A stretch of 5,792 nt of DNA from an uncultured Flavobacteriaceae bacterium (GTDB lineage Bacteria > Bacteroidota > Bacteroidia > Flavobacteriales > Flavobacteriaceae), in contig CAJWFY010000100.1 in assembly GCA_913031655.1 (NCBI GenBank), forward strand, positions 1 to 5,792. The letters are read 5' to 3'. Positions within the stretch are counted from its first letter, which is position 1; every line of letters begins with the position of its first letter. Shown piece after piece: positions 1 through 5,286 of the stretch. The position numbers and the translations under genes are program-made. The notes under the pieces were generated by a model. That model made no database searches and was not told the DNA's origin. It saw only the letters and a program-made list of their open reading frames with translations.

Positions 1-78
1 GCACCTAATTTTTCAGGCGCTGAAACTTTTAGAATTACATTTCCAACAAAATTAAAACCTGATTATTTTCCTAATTAA
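1..78 (+). CDS. C-terminal end of an unidentified protein (5' truncated by window edge)
   Basis: Frame 1 is open from the first base to a TAA at 76-78 and gives 25 residues ending in FPTKLKPDYFPN. The composition (aromatic and proline-rich, with no low-complexity run) looks like a genuine protein C-terminus. Frame 2 is also open for 17 codons, up to a TAA at 53-55, so the frame choice is not certain; frame 1 is preferred because it reads as protein and abuts the next gene. The gene converges on the TetR gene and the two stop codons share the TTAA at 75-78. I do not recognise the family from this fragment. Confidence 0.5.
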   Translation, partial: APNFSGAETFRITFPTKLKPDYFPN

Positions 79-722
79 AGATTATTAAAATCGTCATCTA
101 TTTTTTTTGAAATCTCTTTCTTTTTTTTATTGTATCTATCTACACCTTTTTTAGTCAAATATGGGTAGAAATGACCCATTATTTCATCTAATATCTTGCG
201 ATATTTGTTTTTAGAATCATCTAAAACCTCCCATGTTGTGAGGGATGAAGAAACGATAGCCCAATTATTTTTTGCAAATGTTTTGTACTGACCATCAAAA
301 GCTTCTTTTTTCATATAACCATTTTTGATACTAATATTAATGTATTCAATTGAAAATTTTTCATTTATTTTATTTACATCCTTGAAAACAGATTTTGCGT
401 TTGGAACTAAATTTATAATTTCTAAAATATCTCTAAAAAAAAATCTATAATTAAATAAAAAAACAAGATTATTTCTTAAAATATTATATAAAGACATTTG
501 TTTTAAGGATTCTCTTTGAGTTGCTTCAATTTCAACTAATTTTCTGATCATATAATAAATTATATAATCCATTAAGTCTTTTTTAGTTTTAAAGTGATAA
601 GTTAAGTTTCCTGGACTAATTTTATTGTATTCAGCTATGTCCTGAAGACGAACATTAGCTAAGCCCTTGTTATTGAACAATAAAATGGAAGACTTAACAA
701 TTTTTATCCTTGTACTACTCAC
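75..722 (-). CDS. TetR/AcrR-family transcriptional regulator
   Basis: A 215-residue protein of normal TetR length. The N-terminal DNA-binding domain covers about residues 4-50, with the helix-turn-helix at about 26-45 and the family signature ISPGNLTYHFKTKKDL. The rest is a helical ligand-binding and dimerisation domain that I cannot assign to a ligand class, followed by a Lys/Asp-rich tail (about 198-215). The start codon is GTG (720-722): it leaves three residues before the first helix, and upstream there is no ATG, GTG or TTG in frame before a TAG at 762-764. No Shine-Dalgarno is visible. The gene is divergent from the operon starting at 796, and a palindrome lies 25 bases from its start, the usual arrangement for a repressor controlling itself and its neighbour. 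TetR proteins beside acyl-CoA dehydrogenase genes often sense acyl-CoA or hydrophobic ligands; that role here is inference. Confidence 0.93.
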   Translation of the reverse strand: MSSTRIKIVKSSILLFNNKGLANVRLQDIAEYNKISPGNLTYHFKTKKDLMDYIIYYMIRKLVEIEATQRESLKQMSLYNILRNNLVFLFNYRFFFRDILEIINLVPNAKSVFKDVNKINEKFSIEYINISIKNGYMKKEAFDGQYKTFAKNNWAIVSSSLTTWEVLDDSKNKYRKILDEIMGHFYPYLTKKGVDRYNKKKKEISKKIDDDFNNL

Positions 723-733
723 TTTTAGGCTTT

Positions 734-763
734 TTGATTTTGCATAATTAGTATAAAAATACT
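734..763 (+). promoter_or_regulatory. Candidate promoter of the rightward operon
   Basis: TTGATT at 734-739 (4 of 6 with the sigma-70 -35 consensus) is followed after 18 bp by AATACT at 758-763 (4 of 6 with the -10 consensus), 32 bp before the ATG at 796. TATAAA at 752-757 is an alternative -10 but has no good -35 at normal spacing. In such AT-rich DNA these matches are weak evidence; the location in the only divergent intergenic gap supports a promoter here more than the hexamers do. Confidence 0.3.
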
Positions 764-765
764 AA
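748..765. promoter_or_regulatory. Palindromic candidate operator for the TetR regulator
   Basis: TTAGTAT-AAAA-ATACTAA is a perfect inverted repeat with 7-bp arms and a 4-bp centre. It sits 25 bp from the regulator's GTG and 30 bp from the ATG at 796, almost the middle of the 73-bp gap, and overlaps the likely -10 elements on both strands. Size, symmetry and position match TetR-family operators, which bind a dimer over about 15-20 bp. Function is inferred. AT-rich DNA makes short palindromes common, but a 7-bp arm that includes the G/C pair is less trivial. Confidence 0.6.
750..755 (-). promoter_or_regulatory. Candidate -10 element of the TetR gene
   Basis: The minus strand reads TATACT here, 5 of 6 with the TATAAT consensus, 27 bp upstream of the GTG start. 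No good -35 is visible 16-19 bp further upstream. The element lies inside the left arm of the palindrome, so a bound repressor would be expected to block it (autoregulation, inferred). Confidence 0.35.
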
Positions 766-795
766 ATTTATAAATAAGACCAATTTAAAATTTGA

Positions 796-1629
796 ATGAT
801 AAATATTATTCCTGACCCCATAAAATTATTTAATAACGAAAATACAAATAAAATTATACTGTTTATATTTTTAAGATTTAACAAATCTTTAAATTCAGAG
901 AATTTTAGAAATCGTCTTTTAAAAGAAAACATAACAATTTCTCATTGGTTTGATTGTCAATACACTAATATAGGAAAGGAGGATTATTGGACTAATGCTT
1001 TAATTATAGAATTTAAAAATAAGACTGAGCTTGAAAAGACTTATGAAAGTGAAATTGGAAAAATTAAAGTTGAAGCTATTCAAGTTTTTAATCTTGCTCC
1101 AAAAAATCCCCCAAGATTATTAATAAATTTTTTAAAATTATTTAGACCTTTTGGATATTTTTTAGAATTAATTAATAGTTCAAGAAAAGAGTTGCAAAAT
1201 TTGGAAAATAATAACTCAAATTTACTTCCAACAAAAAAACAAGCTGAACGTATTTTAAAAGAGAAATCTAATAAAAAAGCTTTTATGATTAATCTTTTGC
1301 AGTCAAGAAAAACAGCCAAATATAAAGATCGTTCTATTTCAATTTCTGGAAGAGAAGCTTACTATGAAAAATATGGTAAAACTGCAACTAAATGTGTGTT
1401 ATTACTAGGAGGAGATGTAACTTATTCTGGAAGAGTTCTTGGTGACACATTAATTGAATATAATGTACCTTTAGATACCATGGGTAACTGGGAAGCTATT
1501 GGAATTATTGAATATCCAAAAGCTGTTAAAATGTTAGATCTTGAAAAAATGCCTGGCTATTCTAAAGCTTTAGAGCATAGGGACGCAGGACTTGAAAGGA
1601 CGTATAATTTATATGCAACTAAAAACTAA
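796..1629 (+). CDS. Two-domain protein with C-terminal DUF1330-like domain
   Basis: A 277-residue protein of unknown biochemical role, first gene of the operon. Residues about 160-275 resemble the DUF1330 family, a small ferredoxin-like (dimeric alpha/beta barrel) fold. Matching segments are KAFMINLL (161-168), SGREAY (184-189), LGGDVTYSGRVLG (204-216), IGIIEYP (235-241) and HRDAGLER (261-268). Residues about 18-103 also alternate strand-helix-strand (IILFIFLRF, then a helix, ISHWFDCQYT, ALIIEF, VEAIQVF) and may be a second, diverged copy of the fold; this is inferred from the pattern only. A Lys/Asn-rich linker (about 130-160) joins the halves. DUF1330 proteins are usually about 100 residues, so this one is unusually long. 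The ATG at 796 has no Shine-Dalgarno. There is no signal peptide, so it is probably cytoplasmic. Possible roles are an enzyme or a small-molecule-binding accessory, by analogy with related folds. Confidence 0.85.
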   Translation: MINIIPDPIKLFNNENTNKIILFIFLRFNKSLNSENFRNRLLKENITISHWFDCQYTNIGKEDYWTNALIIEFKNKTELEKTYESEIGKIKVEAIQVFNLAPKNPPRLLINFLKLFRPFGYFLELINSSRKELQNLENNNSNLLPTKKQAERILKEKSNKKAFMINLLQSRKTAKYKDRSISISGREAYYEKYGKTATKCVLLLGGDVTYSGRVLGDTLIEYNVPLDTMGNWEAIGIIEYPKAVKMLDLEKMPGYSKALEHRDAGLERTYNLYATKN

Positions 1630-1633
1630 ATAA

Positions 1634-1852
1634 ATGAATTTTGAGTTAAACGATGAACATTTGATGATTAAGCAAGCAGCTAGAGATATTGCAATGAAAC
1701 ATACTGTTGAAGCTGTTCAAATTCACTGAGGAAATGGTTTTGTTAAAGAGTACCATGTAGAGAGACTAATGAGAGATGCAAAAATTACTCAGATATATGA
1801 AGGAACATCTGAAATTCAAAAAATTATAATTTCTAGACAATTATTAAAATAA
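1634..1852 (+). pseudogene. Acyl-CoA dehydrogenase relic: in-frame internal deletion plus nonsense codon
   Basis: From the ATG at 1634 the frame gives MNFELNDEHLMIKQAARDIA, a typical acyl-CoA dehydrogenase N-terminus. It is joined directly to MKHTVEAVQIH, a TGA (1727-1729), then [18 protein letters not shown] and IYEGTSEIQ up to LLK and a TAA at 1850-1852. The second part is the family's C-terminal signature, including the Glu of IYEGTSEIQ that is the catalytic base in medium-chain-type enzymes. A normal enzyme has about 380 residues; only 72 codons remain, so about 300 central codons (most FAD- and substrate-binding residues) are missing without loss of frame. The TGA stands where the family has the first Gly of a conserved Gly-Gly, consistent with GGA to TGA. 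The gene starts 4 bp after its upstream neighbour and its stop overlaps the next start (TAATG). It cannot make a working enzyme; a 31-residue peptide could still be translated. Confidence 0.88.
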
Positions 1853-1854
1853 TG
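1850..1854 (+). other. TAATG stop-start overlap (translational coupling)
   Basis: The TAA ending the acyl-CoA dehydrogenase relic (1850-1852) shares its last base with the ATG of the flavoprotein gene (1852-1854). Such overlaps normally let terminating ribosomes restart downstream. Because of the TGA at 1727, ribosomes that start at 1634 should now stop about 120 bases short, so the coupling is probably impaired. There is no Shine-Dalgarno upstream of 1852 to compensate. Confidence 0.6.
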
Positions 1855-2817
1855 GGATCATCTACCAAACAATTTTTAAAAGACACAGGAGCTACAATCC
1901 CCGTTGTATGTGGGCCAATGTACCCAGGATCAAATCCGGAGCTAATTGCAGCAGTTTCAGAGGCTGGAGGTTTTGGAGTTGTACAACCTGTGGCACTTAC
2001 ATCTTTATACGGACACGATTTTAGAGAGGGTTTAAAGCTTATAAAAAAATTAACTGCAAAGCCATTTGGAGTTAATTTCACGATTTTTGGTGGAGCGAAT
2101 CAAAAATATCATGACCAAATGAAAAAATGGATGGATATTTCGATTGAAGAGGGAGTTAAATTTTTCCTTACATCTCTGGGTAAACCTCATGAAATTGTGA
2201 AGATTGCTAAAGAAAACAACATCAAAGTTTACCATGATATCCCAAATAAAAAGGTAGCTCTTGCTATGGTTGATTGTGGAGTTGATGGCTTAAATTGTAT
2301 AAATTGGAGGGCAGGTGGTCAAACAGGAATACAATCTGCTGAAAAATTTATTGAAGATTTAAAAGATATTAAAGTTCCATTAATATGCGCAGGTGGAATT
2401 GGAAATAAAGAAGATTATAAAAAAGTTATAGAAATGGGATATGCTGGAGTACAACTTGGTACTAGATTTTTAGCCAGTAAAGAATGTATTGTAACTGATA
2501 GTTATAAAAAAGCAATAGTAAATTCTGAGGAAAAGGATATCGTATGGACCAATAAAGTTGCAGGAAATAATTCATCTGTTATAAAGACAAAAGATATAAT
2601 GAAAGGTGGTCTTAGAACAGGGCCAATTATTAATTTTATGCTTAAAAGACCTAAGCTTAAAAAATATGCAAGAATGTATTTAATGAGTAAAGGCTTAAAA
2701 AATTACAGTAAAACTGCGTTTGATGATAATGTCAAGTTTTGGCAGGCAGGCAAAGGAGTTGGAGGAATTAGGTCAATAGAAACTTGTGAAGAGATTATAA
2801 AAGAATATAAAATTTAA
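1852..2817 (+). CDS. Nitronate monooxygenase / 2-nitropropane dioxygenase family flavoprotein
   Basis: A 321-residue FMN-dependent TIM-barrel protein of normal family length. Recognisable parts are the N-terminal IPVVCGPMYPGSNPELIAAV (16-35), SEAGGFGVVQP (36-46), KPFGVNFTIFGG (70-81), the central NWRAGGQTG (151-159), and the phosphate-binding pair CAGGIG (179-184) and GVQLGTRFLASKE (199-211). The C-terminal FWQAGKGVGGI (296-306) is also typical. The central motif usually reads AGGHxG, with His as catalytic base in characterised nitronate monooxygenases; here it is Gln157. True nitronate oxidation is therefore doubtful. Related flavoproteins act as enoyl-CoA/enoyl-ACP reductases (FabK) or in steroid ring degradation (the IpdC type), which would suit an operon with acyl-CoA dehydrogenases; this is inference. 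The ATG overlaps the stop of the upstream relic by one base. No signal peptide, so cytoplasmic. Confidence 0.88.
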   Translation: MGSSTKQFLKDTGATIPVVCGPMYPGSNPELIAAVSEAGGFGVVQPVALTSLYGHDFREGLKLIKKLTAKPFGVNFTIFGGANQKYHDQMKKWMDISIEEGVKFFLTSLGKPHEIVKIAKENNIKVYHDIPNKKVALAMVDCGVDGLNCINWRAGGQTGIQSAEKFIEDLKDIKVPLICAGGIGNKEDYKKVIEMGYAGVQLGTRFLASKECIVTDSYKKAIVNSEEKDIVWTNKVAGNNSSVIKTKDIMKGGLRTGPIINFMLKRPKLKKYARMYLMSKGLKNYSKTAFDDNVKFWQAGKGVGGIRSIETCEEIIKEYKI

Positions 2818-2818
2818 A

Positions 2819-4477
2819 ATGAGACATAAATTTTTTAAATTTTTATTAAGTTTCATTTTTATTGCTTTTGCAATTGGATTTTGGTTTTCTCAAAACTGGT
2901 ATAAAATGCCGAAATATATCTCTAACTTTAATAATCCAACATCAAAAAATACTCCAATTGAATGGGGAAACGGACCTGAAACTAGAACAAATTCGAAACC
3001 AAATATAATAGTTATTCTTGTTGATGACCTTGGTTTCAACCAAATTAGTTCCTATGGAGGTGGAATGGCAAATGGATCATTTAAAACACCCAATATTGAC
3101 AAGTTAGCCAGTGAAGGTGTATTATGTACAAACGCATACTCCTCAAGCCCGGTTTGTTCACCTTCAAGAGCCTCTCTTTTAACAGGTAGGTTTGCAACTA
3201 GATTTGGGTTTGAGTTTACTCCAACCACTTCATCTATGATGAAAGCCGTAAGTATTTTTTCAAAGAAAAATGAAGTTGCTAATGGTATTTATTACGATGA
3301 GAGAGAAGAAAGTATTTTAGATATCGAGGAAATGGGAATCCCACAATCTGAAAAAACTATTGCAGAAATGCTCAAACCTGAAGGCTATCACAATATTCAT
3401 ATTGGGAAATGGCATCTAGGTCATGCTAAAAACTTCCTACCAAGATTACATGGATTTGATGAAAGTCTCAGAATGGATCAAGGATCTTTGTTTTTACCAG
3501 AAGATGATAAAAATGTAATCAACGCTAAATTAGACTTTGATCCTATTGATAAAGTTCTTTGGGGAAATCTTCCATATGCTGTTAATTTTAATGAAGGGCC
3601 AAGAATGAATCCTGATGGGCATTTGACCGATTATTTAACTAATGAAGCAGTAAAAGTAATAGTAAAGAACAAAAACAGACCATTCTTCTTGTATTTAGCC
3701 TATTGGGCTGTTCATAGTCCACTTCAAGCCAAAAAAGAGGATTATGAAAAATTATCTTTTATTGAAAATCATGAGGAAAGGGTTTTAGCTTCAATGGTTA
3801 TGACTGTAGACAGAGGGGTCGGTAAAATTAGAGATGTTCTGAAAAAAAATAAGATTAACGATAATACCATCATCATTTTCACTAGTGATAACGGCGCTCC
3901 AGGTTACGTAGGATTACCCGATTTAAACAAACCTTACAGAGGTTGGAAATTAACCCATTTTGAAGGTGGAATTCATGTTCCTTACATAGTTAGTTACCCC
4001 AACAAAATTCCTAAAGGAAAAACATATAATGGAAGAGTTTCAAATTTAGATATATTCTCAACTGTGGCAAGTGTAGCAGATGTTGACATGAATAGAAATG
4101 ATCTCAGAGAGATAGAGTTTGATGGAGTTAATATACTTCCTTATTTAAGTGGAGAAAATGAAGGGGAGCCTGAAAGAGTTTTGTTTAATAAATCAGGAGA
4201 TTATTCATTTTTAATAAAAGATGGATGGAAATTACAAGTCGATTTAGTTCAAAATAAAAAATGGTTATACAATTTAAACCAAGATCCGACAGAAAAAATA
4301 AACTTAATTGAATCCGATATTGAAAAACTAAATGAACTTGAAAAAATTTTAAATGATAAATTATCAGAGCAAGTCAAACCAATATGGCCTAGTTTGCTTG
4401 ACTGGCCTATTTTTATTGATAAAACTTTGGATGAAAAAGTAAATAAAACTGACGAATATATATTTTGGGCTAACTAA
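2819..4477 (+). CDS. Type I sulfatase (formylglycine-dependent, arylsulfatase-like), membrane-anchored or exported
   Basis: A complete 552-residue sulfatase that should hydrolyse a sulfate ester. Residues 5-24 form one hydrophobic segment after a basic start (MRHKFFK), a signal peptide or uncleaved anchor, placing the enzyme in the periplasm or at the membrane. The sulfatase domain runs from about 61. Expected residues are present: metal-binding Asp69-Asp70 (VDDLG); the CSPSRASLLTGR signature (113-124), whose Cys113 would become formylglycine; GKWHLG (196-201) with Lys197 and His199; His299 in VHSPLQ; Asp357-Asn358 in SDNGAPG; and Lys377 in WKLTHFEGG. The C-terminal WPSLLDWP and DEYIFWAN look like the natural end. 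It starts 1 bp after the flavoprotein gene. The formylglycine-generating enzyme it needs is not in the window. Substrate unknown; the neighbours suggest a hydrophobic sulfate ester rather than a polysaccharide (inference), since no glycosidase or TonB receptor is nearby. Confidence 0.95.
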   Translation: MRHKFFKFLLSFIFIAFAIGFWFSQNWYKMPKYISNFNNPTSKNTPIEWGNGPETRTNSKPNIIVILVDDLGFNQISSYGGGMANGSFKTPNIDKLASEGVLCTNAYSSSPVCSPSRASLLTGRFATRFGFEFTPTTSSMMKAVSIFSKKNEVANGIYYDEREESILDIEEMGIPQSEKTIAEMLKPEGYHNIHIGKWHLGHAKNFLPRLHGFDESLRMDQGSLFLPEDDKNVINAKLDFDPIDKVLWGNLPYAVNFNEGPRMNPDGHLTDYLTNEAVKVIVKNKNRPFFLYLAYWAVHSPLQAKKEDYEKLSFIENHEERVLASMVMTVDRGVGKIRDVLKKNKINDNTIIIFTSDNGAPGYVGLPDLNKPYRGWKLTHFEGGIHVPYIVSYPNKIPKGKTYNGRVSNLDIFSTVASVADVDMNRNDLREIEFDGVNILPYLSGENEGEPERVLFNKSGDYSFLIKDGWKLQVDLVQNKKWLYNLNQDPTEKINLIESDIEKLNELEKILNDKLSEQVKPIWPSLLDWPIFIDKTLDEKVNKTDEYIFWAN

Positions 4478-4489
4478 AAAAATAATAAC

Positions 4490-5275
4490 ATGATTAAAGA
4501 AAAATTTGATTTAAATAATAAAGTGGCTGTAATTACAGGATCTTCAAAAGGAATTGGTAAAGCAATGGCACAAGGATTAGCAGAATTTGGAGCCACAGTC
4601 ATAGTCAGCAGTAGAAAACAAGAAGCTGTTGATCAGGTAGCTAAAGAGTTCACCGAACTTGGCTTAAAAGCTGATTCTGTCGAATGTCATGTTGCTAAAC
4701 ACGATGATAGAGTAAAACTTGTTGAAAAAGTTATTCAAAAATATGGCCGGATTGATATTTTAATAAACAATGCTGGTACAAATCCATATTTTGGACCAAT
4801 TAGTAAAATGCCTGTTGACCTTTATCAAAAAACAATGGATATCAATGTTAATTCAGCTATAGAACTTAGTAACTTAGTTTATCCTTACATGAAAAAACAA
4901 AGTGGAGGAAGTATTATACATATTAGTTCTATTGAAGGTCTTCACCCTAGTGCATTTATGGCTGCTTATAATATTAGTAAGGCTGCATTGATTATGGCTG
5001 GAAAAAATCAATCAATTGAATGGGGTAGACATAACATAAGAGTAAATTCGATTTGCCCTGGGTATGTAAAAACTAAATTAAGTGCAGCACTATTAGAAAA
5101 TGAGGTGTCAAGAAATAGTTTTTTAAAAAATTGTCCCTTAGGAAGAGCATCAACACCTGATGAAATGGCAGGATTGGCAGTTTTTCTAGCCTCTGATGCA
5201 AGTTCTTATATGACAGGAACATCAATAGTTAATGATGGAGGACTTATGAACGCTCCTCAAATATCAATGCAATAA
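4490..5275 (+). CDS. Short-chain dehydrogenase/reductase (classical SDR, DHRS4-like)
   Basis: A 261-residue NAD(P)-dependent oxidoreductase of classical SDR length. Seen in order: nucleotide-binding TGSSKGIG (16-23), NNAG (93-96), Asn119 in DINV, catalytic Ser147 in ISSIEG, and the YNISK pair Tyr160/Lys164, 13 residues after Ser147 as expected. CPGYVKT (189-195) and the C-terminal NDGG are also typical. The stretch [12 protein letters not shown] (39-50) and NPYFGPI resemble mammalian DHRS4 carbonyl reductases. Arg42 just after the second strand suggests NADP(H), although catabolic direction and cofactor cannot be proved. The gene starts 12 bp after the sulfatase and ends 11 bp before the acyl-CoA dehydrogenase. 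Its probable role is alcohol/ketone interconversion on the operon's substrate, possibly the alcohol freed by the sulfatase. A beta-hydroxyacyl-CoA dehydrogenase is an alternative. Confidence 0.93.
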   Translation: MIKEKFDLNNKVAVITGSSKGIGKAMAQGLAEFGATVIVSSRKQEAVDQVAKEFTELGLKADSVECHVAKHDDRVKLVEKVIQKYGRIDILINNAGTNPYFGPISKMPVDLYQKTMDINVNSAIELSNLVYPYMKKQSGGSIIHISSIEGLHPSAFMAAYNISKAALIMAGKNQSIEWGRHNIRVNSICPGYVKTKLSAALLENEVSRNSFLKNCPLGRASTPDEMAGLAVFLASDASSYMTGTSIVNDGGLMNAPQISMQ

Positions 5276-5286
5276 ATTATAATTCT

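Noticed and set aside
101..128. Two runs of eight T (101-108 and 121-128) as a possible terminator or frameshift site in the TetR gene.
   Set aside because: No hairpin precedes the runs. They encode the Lys-rich C-terminal tail, and the frame through them reaches a sensible stop at the convergent gene's end.
766..775. Palindrome ATTTATAAAT next to the candidate operator.
   Set aside because: It is made only of A and T, so it is expected by chance in this composition; the 748-765 palindrome is longer and includes a G/C pair.
975..997. AAAGGAGGA followed 12 bases later by ATG.
   Set aside because: The ATG frame is out of phase and stops after two codons (ATG CTT TAA).
1080..1319. A leftward open frame of 79 codons inside the DUF1330-like gene.
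   Set aside because: It is antisense to a protein-like coding sequence, has Lys/Phe-rich composition typical of a complement frame, and has no recognisable motif.
1407..1417. AGGAGG followed by ATG, resembling an internal ribosome binding site.
   Set aside because: The ATG is out of frame with the host gene and is followed immediately by TAA. The bases encode the conserved LGGDV of the DUF1330-like domain.
1727..1729. In-frame TGA read as Gly (as in Gracilibacteria/SR1) or Trp, which would keep 1634-1852 intact.
   Set aside because: The TGA does fall on an expected Gly. However, all full-length genes here reach normal family length without any in-frame TGA, use GGN for Gly and TGG for Trp, and the relic lacks about 300 codons anyway.
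1833..2081. A leftward open frame of 82 codons over the start of the flavoprotein gene.
   Set aside because: It is antisense to strongly conserved flavoprotein motifs and has no independent support.
2050..2235. A leftward open frame of 61 codons inside the flavoprotein gene.
   Set aside because: It is a shadow of the sense frame, with no motif or start signal.
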